Shown piece after piece: positions 8,037 to 16,075 of a stretch of 64,000 nucleotides of DNA. Source of the DNA: Lachnospiraceae bacterium MA2020 (GTDB lineage: Bacteria; Bacillota; Clostridia; Lachnospirales; Lachnospiraceae); NCBI GenBank assembly GCA_000746015.1, contig JQKK01000016.1:1-64000 (forward strand), read 5' to 3'. The notes beneath the pieces are model-generated. The model was not told the origin of the DNA and searched no databases. It was given only the letters and a program-made list of their open reading frames with translations. Position 1 is the stretch's first letter, and every line of letters begins with the position of its first letter. The translations under genes were made by a program, and so were the position numbers.

Positions 8037-10352
8037 TCAAGTACCTTCAGGTCTTGTACCACTTATCGCAAAATGCGTCATATTTGTCCATTCACCGCTG
8101 AAGTCTTTTGCGAGAGCCTTCAGACATTCATCAGCAAATATATGATCAAATCCGGAACCTGCAAGCTCCATGAAGTCGTTTTCTTCACGAAGTTTTACAT
8201 CCTGACTCTCCTTGATCTCACGATTCATCATAAAGAAAGAAGCCACCGTCACATCTACAGACGGATACTTTGAACGTATCAGATCTCTGAGCGAATTTGC
8301 TGCCACCTGGCTGTGAACGATAAGTATCTTTTTATTGTTTAAATCCTGCTCATCGCGTAAGTATCTGCCCGCCAGAGGGTATCCTATCTCATAAGTTTTG
8401 CCTGTCTTTTCAGCCAGTTTTTTAGCCGCCTTTATCGCACCCGAAGACACCACAAGCATATCTGTCTTTGCCGACTTCTTCCACTCTGCCATAAGCTCAT
8501 CTTCTGTAATCCCCATAAAATCAAGCGGTGTAAAGCCTAAAAGCTCTCTTGTATCATCATAAGAAACCAGCTCAAGCTCAGCTTTCTCAATACCCTTGTC
8601 ATAAAGATCCATTCCATTGGAAGAAACTGCAATAACATCAATCCCTGTGCGCTTTTTCACCATAGTTGCAAGCGCTCTGTAGTCAGTACCTATAACAGCC
8701 GGTACCGGAGTACCCACAAGCGCTATGAACTTCGCATCAATGATCTTAGCTGCATTTTCAAGCTTCTGCACAAGAGCCTCGTCACGCCCTAAGATCGCAT
8801 CCATATCTCGAAGTCCTGCACTGAATACTGCACTTTTGCTGTCAGTCCATCTTGGCTCATCAAAGCCACACACATTTCCCGTACAGCCACCTGCATCAAT
8901 GATGACTATTAATCCGTCAAGCCCATAAAGAAGGGAGACTGCTCCACTCTGATCCGGCGCAAAAGGTGTCAGTATCTTTCTGAATCCCTTAACCTTAGAA
9001 CTTTGGATATTTCTGACTATCTCAGGCCTGTAAACATTCTCCGGTACTATCGGCTTTTGAAGCTCGCCAGAGCTGAGCGCAGCATCTACAGCACCTAAAA
9101 GTCTGATCAGTCCATCATATCCAAACGGCTGCTCATCACTATTCCATGCGACATTTGGACATTCACTATGGTAAAGACCTGCGTCGCGCCCGATAGTTAT
9201 GTCAACTATTACTTCATCAGAATTATAATAAAGCATCGAAGGATCCTGATTGCAGTATATACGAGTCTGGGGACTGAGCTCAGAAAGCCTGTCTATCCAG
9301 AAGTATGACTCAGCCGTAACTACTGCAAAAATTTCCTTTATTGCTACACCCATCTGTGACAGCGCCACTGCAAGCTCAAACGGATTGCCATTCATGCTCT
9401 CACCGATTGAAACAGCAAGCCCTTTATGACGACTGCTAAAATCCTCGACAGCCTTTTTTGCATTTTCATACATTCCACTATCGTCACACTTCGTACCGAT
9501 AGCATGGAAAAACGCATTATACTGTCTGTGTATCCTCTCAACATCGTGGAATCTCTGTAATTCAACATAAGGCTGTCCGAGTCTTGTCGAAAGATCATCC
9601 GCTGCCGCTCTCGCCTCCTGATTCAGCACGATATTAAAACTGGCCTCAGACATTCCCATGAACTCATCATAGGACGCACAGCGTGATATCTCATTTATCT
9701 TTTTTACTCCTGCACTCTTAAGCAGAGTATAAAGCTCTGATGTCTCAAAAAGCCCCGCAAAAAATCCAAGCAGATTTACATGTGTAGAGCGGCGCTTTCT
9801 CTTTTCAAGAAGTGAATACAACGACTGCCTTACATGAACCATTGGTGGCTTGCGGCCTTCGCGCGTAAGCGCATACATGTAGCACGGTCTCACCCTTACG
9901 CCGCACTTCTCCTCCGCCTGCCTCGAAACCCTGTCCATATCAGTGCCCAAAAGCGCATCAGCACATGTAACACAGAGCATCACAAGACTAGGCTTCTCGC
10001 CAAGATAAGTAATTATATCGTCTATCGCACCGCTTATCTTTGAAAGATGCCTTCCTGTGACAAGGTCTGTCTCGTCCATTGTCAGATAGAAAAATCTGTC
10101 CCTGTACTGCGGAAGCGTGCTGAGCTCAGACGTATTACGTCCGCAGCATCCCGGTGATATGATCAGCATCACAGATCCCGGTATAGAAAGACCTGCCCTC
10201 TTTACTCCAAAGCCCTTGGCTCCGGGAGAATTATAGGCAAGCGTTGCAGGTGAACTATATATAAGATGCGATGAAAGCGTAAACTCGGACGGGATATCAG
10301 CACTCGTTCTCTTTGATAATTCACTTGCAGTATAAAAGGTTGCTTTACTCAT
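8037..10352 (-). CDS. Fused NifD/NifK-like nitrogenase component 1 protein
   Basis: A 771-residue protein made of two successive nitrogenase component-1 (oxidoreductase) domains, roughly residues 30-440 and 450-760. The family includes NifDK, BchNB, CfbD and uncharacterised Nfl proteins; it takes electrons from a NifH-type ATPase to reduce a bound substrate or cofactor. In the N-half, SPGCCGRN (Cys69/70) and [12 protein letters not shown] (Cys127/130) fall where P-cluster ligands 2 and 3 lie. In the C-half, [10 protein letters not shown] (Cys490/495) is present, but the third position reads [11 protein letters not shown], without Cys. A simple [4Fe-4S] centre rather than a P-cluster is the likely result. 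The fused arrangement resembles a minimal ancestral half-dimer. ATG chosen with AAGGTG upstream; it overlaps nifH by 8 nt. Substrate unknown. Confidence 0.85.
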   Translation of the reverse strand: MSKATFYTASELSKRTSADIPSEFTLSSHLIYSSPATLAYNSPGAKGFGVKRAGLSIPGSVMLIISPGCCGRNTSELSTLPQYRDRFFYLTMDETDLVTGRHLSKISGAIDDIITYLGEKPSLVMLCVTCADALLGTDMDRVSRQAEEKCGVRVRPCYMYALTREGRKPPMVHVRQSLYSLLEKRKRRSTHVNLLGFFAGLFETSELYTLLKSAGVKKINEISRCASYDEFMGMSEASFNIVLNQEARAAADDLSTRLGQPYVELQRFHDVERIHRQYNAFFHAIGTKCDDSGMYENAKKAVEDFSSRHKGLAVSIGESMNGNPFELAVALSQMGVAIKEIFAVVTAESYFWIDRLSELSPQTRIYCNQDPSMLYYNSDEVIVDITIGRDAGLYHSECPNVAWNSDEQPFGYDGLIRLLGAVDAALSSGELQKPIVPENVYRPEIVRNIQSSKVKGFRKILTPFAPDQSGAVSLLYGLDGLIVIIDAGGCTGNVCGFDEPRWTDSKSAVFSAGLRDMDAILGRDEALVQKLENAAKIIDAKFIALVGTPVPAVIGTDYRALATMVKKRTGIDVIAVSSNGMDLYDKGIEKAELELVSYDDTRELLGFTPLDFMGITEDELMAEWKKSAKTDMLVVSSGAIKAAKKLAEKTGKTYEIGYPLAGRYLRDEQDLNNKKILIVHSQVAANSLRDLIRSKYPSVDVTVASFFMMNREIKESQDVKLREENDFMELAGSGFDHIFADECLKALAKDFSGEWTNMTHFAISGTRPEGT

Positions 10353-11106
10353 TTTCTTCACCTTCTAAGAGCTTCTTCGCAAGCTCCATATACTGTCTGC
10401 TTACTGGAAGCGTATCGTCTCCCTCGATGACAGTCCTGCCCATTTCCTCATATCTGATGATATCATCACTTCTGTCGATATGACCTATTATCTCAAGACC
10501 GTTCTCCTTAGCAAAAGCTTCAACCTTTTCATTTTCATTCTCGACATTTCTATGATTAAGGACGACCCCCCTTACTCTTGCATAGCCTCTGTCTGCAAAA
10601 TTCTTAACTGCCTCGTTGATATTTCTTGCAGCATAAAGTGCCATCTTCTCACCGGATGTCACTATCACTACCTGCTCGGCATATCCTTCACGGATAGGTG
10701 CTGCAAATCCACCGCACACAACATCTCCGAGTACGTCATAAAGCACTACATCGGGCTTCTCTATCTCAAAAAGCTCAAGCTCATCGAGCAGGTGAAATGT
10801 AGTAATGATTCCGCGGCCTGCGCATCCGAGTCCCGGTGTAGGTCCGCCTGTCTCTATGCAGAGCACTCCGCCGTATCCCTCTTTAGTTATCTCGTGATAG
10901 TCCTCCGGCAAAGTGTCATATTTTCTCATATAGTCCATTACGGATCCGACTGCTTCTCCTCCGAGAAGATTCATTGTAGAGTCTGCCTTTGGATCACATC
11001 CGATCTGTATTACTTTTTTTCCAAGCTTTGTAAAAGCTGCCGCAAGGTTAGCCGTAGTAGTAGATTTACCTATGCCACCCTTACCGTATATTGCAAGTTT
11101 TAACAT
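10345..11106 (-). CDS. NifH-like nitrogenase iron protein (reductase ATPase)
   Basis: A 253-residue NifH/BchL/CfbC-type homodimeric ATPase that donates electrons to a component-1 protein. The deviant Walker [10 protein letters not shown] is at residues 8-16; GCDPKADST follows at 37-44. The two [4Fe-4S] ligands are intact: Cys95 in GLGCAGRGI and Cys131 in [11 protein letters not shown]. It is shorter than true NifH and lacks nearby nifE/N/B genes, so dinitrogen fixation is not supported. Start: ATG with AGAGGA 6 nt upstream. First gene of the operon, overlapping the NifDK-like gene. The pair thus looks like a complete reductase of an uncharacterised nitrogenase-like group. Confidence 0.9.
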   Translation of the reverse strand: MLKLAIYGKGGIGKSTTTANLAAAFTKLGKKVIQIGCDPKADSTMNLLGGEAVGSVMDYMRKYDTLPEDYHEITKEGYGGVLCIETGGPTPGLGCAGRGIITTFHLLDELELFEIEKPDVVLYDVLGDVVCGGFAAPIREGYAEQVVIVTSGEKMALYAARNINEAVKNFADRGYARVRGVVLNHRNVENENEKVEAFAKENGLEIIGHIDRSDDIIRYEEMGRTVIEGDDTLPVSRQYMELAKKLLEGEENE

Positions 11107-11159
11107 CAAAATTCCTCTTAATAATCTTTGTTAATTTATTATCTAATTCATGTCCTACC

Positions 11160-11188
11160 ATTGTATGCCAAAAACAGGATAGAAGCAA
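11160..11188 (-). promoter_or_regulatory. Promoter of nifH-like/hyp operon
   Basis: On the minus strand, -35 TTGCTT (11183-11188) and -10 TACAAT (11160-11165) are 17 bp apart. Transcription would start near 11153, about 45 nt before the NifH-like gene. Confidence 0.65.
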
Positions 11189-11210
11189 GGTGAAAATAAT
11201 GAACAATATT

Positions 11211-11245
11211 GAAAAAGAGCCATCCGGCACACACCGGACAGCTCT
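11211..11245 (-). terminator. Terminator of ecf-truA operon
   Basis: Read on the minus strand, AGAGCTGTCCGG pairs with CCGGATGGCTCT, followed by a T-run. It lies just after the truA stop and separates this operon from the NifH-like promoter. Confidence 0.8.
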
Positions 11246-11255
11246 CACCTACGAG

Positions 11256-11999
11256 TTACTCATCCAAAATCCTTATCTCAACCAGCGTCAGTCCACATGC
11301 CGGAGCAGTCGGACCGGCGGCATTTCTGTCACATGCATCGAGTATCTCCTGCATCTTTTCAGGCGGATACTTTCCGGCACCGATCTCCATTAAAGTCCCT
11401 GCAATGATGCGTACCATGTTGTATAAAAATCCATAGCCCTTCACAGTTATCCTGATCTCATCATCAACACGCTCGACTTTTGCAGCCGTGATCTCCCTGA
11501 CAGTAGTCTTTGCCTGCGTATGGATCGATGACAAACTCTTGAAGTCATGCTCTCCTACCAGATAGTCTGCTGCTCTCTGCATCAGATCCGTATCCATCTT
11601 TGTGTAGCTGTAATGAGTATACAGGCGCTTAAGAGGATTAGGAAACTGTGAATTGCATATCCTGTAACAATATGTCTTTTCAGTCTGTACAAATCTGGGA
11701 TGAAAATCGGCCGCCACCTCTCTCGAGGCCACGACCTTAATATCATCCGGAAGATGAGTATTCAGCGCATAGCTGAACTTCTCCGCAGGCATCCTTGCAT
11801 TGGTATCAAAAACCGCAAGGTTTCCCATTGCATGCACGCCTGCATCAGTTCTGCTCGCGCCGCTCACTTCCACCTTTTCATGTGTTATCTCTTCTATTGC
11901 ACGATTAAGCTCACTTTCAATAGTCTGAGCTCCATCCTGCACCTGCCACCCATGATATGCAGTGCCATCATAGGCTACAGTAAGCATTACTCTTTTCAT
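11256..11999 (-). CDS. truA: tRNA pseudouridine(38-40) synthase TruA
   Basis: TruA converts uridines 38-40 of the tRNA anticodon arm to pseudouridine in the cytoplasm. The 247-residue protein has the standard start (MLTVAYDGTAYHGWQ), the catalytic Asp in GASRTDAGVHAMGN, and the C-terminal KGYGFLYNMVRIIAGT segment. It overlaps the ecfT stop by 4 nt (ATGA), keeping the common Firmicutes order ecfA-ecfA-ecfT-truA. In many Firmicutes that set is embedded in the ribosomal protein cluster; here rplQ and rplM-rpsI are absent, so the module has been relocated or separated. Confidence 0.97.
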   Translation of the reverse strand: MKRVMLTVAYDGTAYHGWQVQDGAQTIESELNRAIEEITHEKVEVSGASRTDAGVHAMGNLAVFDTNARMPAEKFSYALNTHLPDDIKVVASREVAADFHPRFVQTEKTYCYRICNSQFPNPLKRLYTHYSYTKMDTDLMQRAADYLVGEHDFKSLSSIHTQAKTTVREITAAKVERVDDEIRITVKGYGFLYNMVRIIAGTLMEIGAGKYPPEKMQEILDACDRNAAGPTAPACGLTLVEIRILDE

Positions 12000-12802
12000 A
12001 TAGGGCTCATTTCTCCTGCAACTATAACGCCGACAAAATAAACTGCAAGTACCGCAAATGTCACATAGTCAAGATGGATATACTTAAGCGGCTTCATCTT
12101 TGTCCTGCCGTCTCCGCCTCGATAGCATCTGGCTTCCATAGCCATTGCAAGGTCATTTGCACGTCTGAATGCTGATACAAAAAGCGGCACAAGTATAGGC
12201 ACAAGGCTCTTTGCTCTCTCTATCAGATTGCCGTGCTCAAAATCGGCACCTCTCGCAGCCTGCGCTCTCATTATCTTGTCTGTCTCATCCATAAGTATAG
12301 GAATAAATCTGAGCGCAATAGACATCATCATAGCTATCTCATGCACCGGGGCCTTAAAAAATCTCAGTGGATTCATGAGGCTCTCAAGTCCGTCTGTAAG
12401 CTGGTTTGGCGTAGTCGTCAACGTCAGAAGTGAAGTGCCTATGATGAGATAGATAAGCCTTACCGCTGTAAATATCGCCATCTTCAAGCCTTCATCAGTT
12501 ATTGCAAACTTACCGAAACTGACTAAAGGATTTCCCGGTGTCAAAAACATATTGAAGACTACAGTGATCAAAAGAATGGTTATAATGCTCTTCATTCCAC
12601 GCATGATGTAGCTGAAAGGAACTGTAGATGCCTTTACCATCAGTATCAAAAATAAAGTTGCTACTGCAAAAGCTCCGACATTTCTGAAAATGAAAAGCGA
12701 AACGAGATACACCAGCGTACCGACAAGCTTAGTGCGCGGGTCCATCCTGTGAAGCGGTGACTCCGCCTGATAATATTGTCCAATTGTTATGTCTCTAAGC
12801 AT
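11996..12802 (-). CDS. ecfT: ECF transporter transmembrane protein EcfT
   Basis: EcfT is the membrane coupling subunit of group II energy-coupling-factor transporters; it links two ATPases to exchangeable vitamin-binding S components. The 268-residue protein has several hydrophobic helices and two coupling-helix motifs near the C-terminus, seen as AQAARGADFEHG and AMEARCYRGGDG. The start overlaps the end of the ATPase gene by 8 nt, indicating coupled synthesis. No S component lies nearby, as expected for a shared ECF module. Confidence 0.95.
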   Translation of the reverse strand: MLRDITIGQYYQAESPLHRMDPRTKLVGTLVYLVSLFIFRNVGAFAVATLFLILMVKASTVPFSYIMRGMKSIITILLITVVFNMFLTPGNPLVSFGKFAITDEGLKMAIFTAVRLIYLIIGTSLLTLTTTPNQLTDGLESLMNPLRFFKAPVHEIAMMMSIALRFIPILMDETDKIMRAQAARGADFEHGNLIERAKSLVPILVPLFVSAFRRANDLAMAMEARCYRGGDGRTKMKPLKYIHLDYVTFAVLAVYFVGVIVAGEMSPI

Positions 12803-14603
12803 TTTCCCTAAAACTCCTTAGTATCTCAACTCTCGCCTCTGCAACAGTAGTCACATTAGTCCCCACCTTGAAGCCCGTATCTTTAAGATCCTGCATGATG
12901 TATGAAACATTTGGCGCTGCAAGTCCCATCTTTTCAAGGTCTTCTTTATATGCAAATACATCATGAGGCTCGCCGTCCATCATGATCTTGCCATCATTTA
13001 CTACAAGTATACGGTTTACATAATCAGCAACATCTTCCATACTGTGTGATACAAGTATGACCGTGATGCCCTGCTCATCGTGAAGATCTTTCACAAGTCC
13101 AAGTATCTCATCTCTTCCCTGCGGATCAAGCCCGGCTGTTGGCTCATCAAGCACGAGGATATCCGGCTTCATCGCAAGTACTCCGGCGATAGCAACTCTC
13201 CTCTTTTGTCCTCCGGAAAGCTCAAACGGAGATGCGTAGAAATATTCATCCGGAAGCTTTACGGCCTTGAGAGCAGCGTATGCTGACAGCTCTATCTCTT
13301 TTTCTGACAGCCCCATATTTTTAGGTCCAAAGCAAACATCCTTAAAAACAGTCTCCTCAAAAAGCTGGTGCTCCGGATACTGAAATACCAGACCCACGTG
13401 TGAACGGAGCTTACGCATGTCATAGCCCTTTTCGTATATATCCTCACCATTAAAATATATGTGCCCGCCTGTCGCCTTTGTAAGACCATTTAAGTGCTGT
13501 ACAAGAGTAGATTTTCCCGATCCGGTGTGACCGATAAGACCAATAAACTCTCCCTTATTTATAGTAATGGATACATCATTAAGTGCATGTATCTCGTCAG
13601 CAGTTCCCTTGCTGTAGACATAGTCAACATGATCAAGTATCAAAAGCGGCTTTTCTTCCGAAAGAGACTTATGCTCGACCTCAGCGCCCTGCTGCTCTGC
13701 AAGACTTGCCTCTGCCTTTGCGATAACGCTGTCTGATACAGTTGCTCCCATCGTTTTTCTCTCTTTAAGTGCGGCGATGAGCTCTTTTTTATCAAGTACG
13801 CCCTTTTTATTTATAAGTCCATCATTCTCAAGATGCCATGCAAGTACTGTCGCCTGCGGTACATCAAGTCGGAGCTCTCTAAGTTTATCCACATTTGAGA
13901 AGATCTCCCTTGGTGTTCCCTGCATAGCCACCTTTCCCTTACTCATGACGATGACTTTGTTGGCAAATACTACCTCTTCCATGTAATGAGTGATAAGGAT
14001 GACTGTTACACCCTCAACCTGATTTAAGGCACGGGCTGCCCTTATTACCTCATGACGTCCGGAAGGATCGAGCATCGCAGTAGACTCATCAAGTATTATG
14101 CATTTTGGATGCATGGCAACTACTCCGGCTATAGCCACTCTCTGCTTCTGTCCTCCGGAAAGCTTATTGGGAGAGTGCTTGCGATACTTATACATATCAA
14201 CAGTCTTGAGTGCTTCCTCGACTCTCTCCCAGATCTGCTCTGTAGGTATGCCCATATTTTCAGGACCAAATCCGACATCTTCTTCAACTACATTTCCGAT
14301 GATCTGGTTGTCAGGATTCTGAAATACCATACCGGCAGTCTGTCGTATGCTCCACGTATTCTCAAATGCAGAAGTGTCCTTGCCGTCAACCATCACTTTA
14401 CCTTCTGTCGGATAAAGTATCGCGTTTATGTGCTTTGCAAGTGTAGACTTTCCAGATCCGTTACCTCCAAGGATAGCTACAAAGTCACCCTTCTTTATAT
14501 CAATATTTACCTTGTCAACGGCTCTTGTGATGCCCTCGACATTTCCTTCTTCATCTCGCCTTATATATTCAAATACCAGGTCTTTTGTCTCAACTATTCC
14601 CAT
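12795..14603 (-). CDS. Fused ECF transporter ATPases EcfA1-EcfA2
   Basis: A 602-residue protein carrying two complete ABC ATPase domains that are usually separate genes. Domain 1 (about 1-270, EcfA1-like) has GGNGSGKST, LSGGQKQRVAIAG and CIILDESTAML. Domain 2 (about 310-600, EcfA2-like) has GHTGSGKST, LSGGQKRRVAIAG and ILVLDEPTAGLD. A linker of roughly 40 residues, rich in Ala, Glu and Lys, joins them. Both sites look catalytically complete. It feeds ATP energy to EcfT for vitamin or metal uptake. The ATG has only a weak ribosome site. The fusion would force heterodimer formation with fixed stoichiometry; the domains are in the normal A1-A2 order. Confidence 0.94.
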   Translation of the reverse strand: MGIVETKDLVFEYIRRDEEGNVEGITRAVDKVNIDIKKGDFVAILGGNGSGKSTLAKHINAILYPTEGKVMVDGKDTSAFENTWSIRQTAGMVFQNPDNQIIGNVVEEDVGFGPENMGIPTEQIWERVEEALKTVDMYKYRKHSPNKLSGGQKQRVAIAGVVAMHPKCIILDESTAMLDPSGRHEVIRAARALNQVEGVTVILITHYMEEVVFANKVIVMSKGKVAMQGTPREIFSNVDKLRELRLDVPQATVLAWHLENDGLINKKGVLDKKELIAALKERKTMGATVSDSVIAKAEASLAEQQGAEVEHKSLSEEKPLLILDHVDYVYSKGTADEIHALNDVSITINKGEFIGLIGHTGSGKSTLVQHLNGLTKATGGHIYFNGEDIYEKGYDMRKLRSHVGLVFQYPEHQLFEETVFKDVCFGPKNMGLSEKEIELSAYAALKAVKLPDEYFYASPFELSGGQKRRVAIAGVLAMKPDILVLDEPTAGLDPQGRDEILGLVKDLHDEQGITVILVSHSMEDVADYVNRILVVNDGKIMMDGEPHDVFAYKEDLEKMGLAAPNVSYIMQDLKDTGFKVGTNVTTVAEARVEILRSFRENA

Positions 14604-14648
14604 GTGTTTTACCGTTTTTCCATAATTATCGTAGTGTTCAACTTTATA

Positions 14649-14676
14649 ATTATACCGTCTATGCTGTATTTTTGAA
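14649..14676 (-). promoter_or_regulatory. Probable promoter of ecfA-ecfT-truA
   Basis: A perfect TATAAT on the minus strand (14649-14654) lies about 45 nt before the ATPase start. The -35 at 17-bp spacing (TTTCAA) is weak. Confidence 0.5.
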
Positions 14677-14716
14677 AGTAAAAATTACACACCCTGAATT
14701 GTATTTACTTTTGTAC

Positions 14717-14745
14717 TTGCTATTTTAAATTGTCTATGCTATTAT
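14717..14745 (+). promoter_or_regulatory. Promoter of candidate small RNA
   Basis: TTGCTA (14717-14722) and TATTAT (14740-14745) are separated by 17 bp on the plus strand; the start would be near 14752. No protein gene follows on this strand, only the two-hairpin RNA candidate. Confidence 0.6.
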
Positions 14746-14751
14746 TAATTC

Positions 14752-14873
14752 ATCAAAAACAAACAAACGAAAGGCGGCGAGTGCTTCACCTAACGGCTGT
14801 TTGTAAAACGTTTAGAAGATGGATTAGAAAGAGTGGCGCGTGCCTCGCTCAATCGAAACCATCTTTTTTTTTT
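14752..14873 (+). ncRNA. Candidate two-hairpin small RNA with intrinsic terminator
   Basis: Two tandem hairpin units lie between a good promoter and a ten-T run. Unit A is closed by ACAAAC (14763-14768) with GTTTGT (14799-14804); unit B by AGATGG (14817-14822) with CCATCT (14859-14864). Inside both, the same architecture recurs: 3-bp stem, single bulge, GGC, a GNGT tetraloop (GAGT or GCGT), GCY, TCR bulge, 3-bp stem, AAY. The 3-bp stems differ between units (AGG/CCT versus GAG/CTC) but still pair, which supports a real RNA fold. It matches no RNA class I can name. It lies between divergent and convergent protein genes, so it looks free-standing rather than a leader. Confidence 0.6.
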
Positions 14874-14901
14874 GCGCTTTTTAAATGACTGATAATATAC
14901 G

Positions 14902-14926
14902 AAAAGAGCCACCGCATGGTGACTCT
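14902..14926 (-). terminator. Terminator of 4-epimerase gene
   Basis: Minus-strand AGAGTCACC-ATGC-GGTGGCTCT followed by TTTT, directly after the epimerase stop. Confidence 0.8.
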
Positions 14927-14930
14927 CTTA

Positions 14931-15905
14931 TCATAAGTTTTCTTTATACCAGTCGATTGCTTCTTTGATACCTCTCTCAAAATCATACTCCGGATGGTAT
15001 CCTAAAAGCTCTTTAGCCTTTGAGATATCAGCATTGCTGTGCTTGATATCACCCGGTCTGTCAGGTCCAAATATCGGCTCGACATCTTTTCCAAGTGCCT
15101 CAGTAAGACGATAGTACATATCGATAAGGAACTCTCTGCCGCCTGCAGCAACGTTGTATGCCTGTCCTGCTGCCTCATGAGAAGCTTTGCAGGCCTTTAA
15201 GTTTGCCTCGATAACATTCTCAATATAAGTAAAGTCACGGCTCTGCTTACCATCACCGTTGATAGTTGGTGTCTCACCATCAAGAAGCTGCTTGATAAAC
15301 TTAGGGATAACTGCTGCATAAGCACCATTTGGATCCTGTCTGCGTCCAAATACGTTGAAGTATCTAAGTCCATAAGTATCAAGGCCGTAAAGCTTATAAT
15401 AAAGCTTTCCATATTCTTCACATACTCTCTTTGTAAGTGCATAAGGAGAAAGAAGATTGCCCTCCTGTCCCTCCTTCTTAGGAAGTACCGGATGATCACC
15501 ATATACTGATGAACTTGATGCATATACAAACTTCTTTACATGATTCTGCCTTGCAGCTTCCATCATGTTGAGTGTGCCTCTGATATTTACCTCTTCATAG
15601 TAGAGTGGCATCTCTATACTTCTTGGAACGCTGCCCCATGCTGCCTGATTGAGCACGTAAGTCACACCCTCACATGCCTTCATGCATGTATCAAGATCTG
15701 TGATGTCTCCCTTGATAAATGTATAATTTGGGTTATCTATAAAGAGATCTACATTTTCCTGCTTACCTGTAGAGAGATTATCAAGGCATCTTACCTTGTG
15801 TCCCTTTTTGAGCAGTGCTTCTACAAGATTTGAGCCTATAAATCCGGCACCACCAGTTACCAAAAAAACTGCATCTTCCTCAAATTTAACTTCACTATAT
15901 GACAT
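14931..15905 (-). CDS. NAD-dependent 4-epimerase, WbpP/TviC-like
   Basis: An extended short-chain dehydrogenase of about 324 residues that probably interconverts UDP-GlcNAc and UDP-GalNAc (or the uronic acids) at C4. It has the Rossmann motif TGGAGFIGSN near residue 18, ASSSSVYGDHP with the Ser, and PYALTKRVCEEY with the catalytic Tyr and Lys. AAWGSVPRSIEMP strongly resembles WbpP/TviC rather than GalE. I start at MSYSEVKF, which has AGAGGAG 11 nt upstream; a longer ORF exists without a ribosome site. It is monocistronic, with its own promoter and terminator, and could serve the polysaccharide locus at the other end of the window. Confidence 0.85.
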   Translation of the reverse strand: MSYSEVKFEEDAVFLVTGGAGFIGSNLVEALLKKGHKVRCLDNLSTGKQENVDLFIDNPNYTFIKGDITDLDTCMKACEGVTYVLNQAAWGSVPRSIEMPLYYEEVNIRGTLNMMEAARQNHVKKFVYASSSSVYGDHPVLPKKEGQEGNLLSPYALTKRVCEEYGKLYYKLYGLDTYGLRYFNVFGRRQDPNGAYAAVIPKFIKQLLDGETPTINGDGKQSRDFTYIENVIEANLKACKASHEAAGQAYNVAAGGREFLIDMYYRLTEALGKDVEPIFGPDRPGDIKHSNADISKAKELLGYHPEYDFERGIKEAIDWYKENL

Positions 15906-15960
15906 TGCTATTTTCGCTCCTCTAAACTCAAAAAACATTGGTTTTTCCACAATGAAGATA

Positions 15961-15989
15961 AGTATAGCTCATTTTAAAACATAGTGCAA
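15961..15989 (-). promoter_or_regulatory. Promoter of 4-epimerase gene
   Basis: Minus strand: -35 TTGCAC (15984-15989), 17-bp spacer, -10 TATACT (15961-15966). Confidence 0.65.
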
Positions 15990-15995
15990 ATACTC

Positions 15996-16030
15996 AAAAG
16001 AACCCGCAAGCAAAAATGCTTTGCGGGTTC
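15996..16030 (-). terminator. Terminator after glgB
   Basis: GAACCCGCAA pairs with TTGCGGGTTC and is followed by TTTT on the minus strand. A second hairpin (16041-16073, ATAGTAA..TTACTAT) lies between it and the glgB stop. Confidence 0.8.
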
Positions 16031-16075
16031 TATGTTTTTTATAGTAAGCGACAAAAGTCTTTTCGTTTACTATGC

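Noticed and set aside
8037-11106. Genuine nitrogen-fixation genes
   Set aside because: The NifH-like protein has all motifs, but NifD and NifK are fused and lack the full P-cluster and cofactor ligands, and nifE, nifN, nifB are absent from the window.
14717-14873. Riboswitch for the ecfA operon on the minus strand
   Set aside because: The T-run, promoter and hairpin polarity all fit the plus strand; on the minus strand the element is not followed by a terminator or anti-terminator near ecfA, and it would lie upstream of that operon's predicted promoter.
16041-16073. Second terminator after glgB
   Set aside because: The stem is followed by an A-run rather than T-run on the minus strand, so it is noted only as a hairpin next to the stronger terminator.
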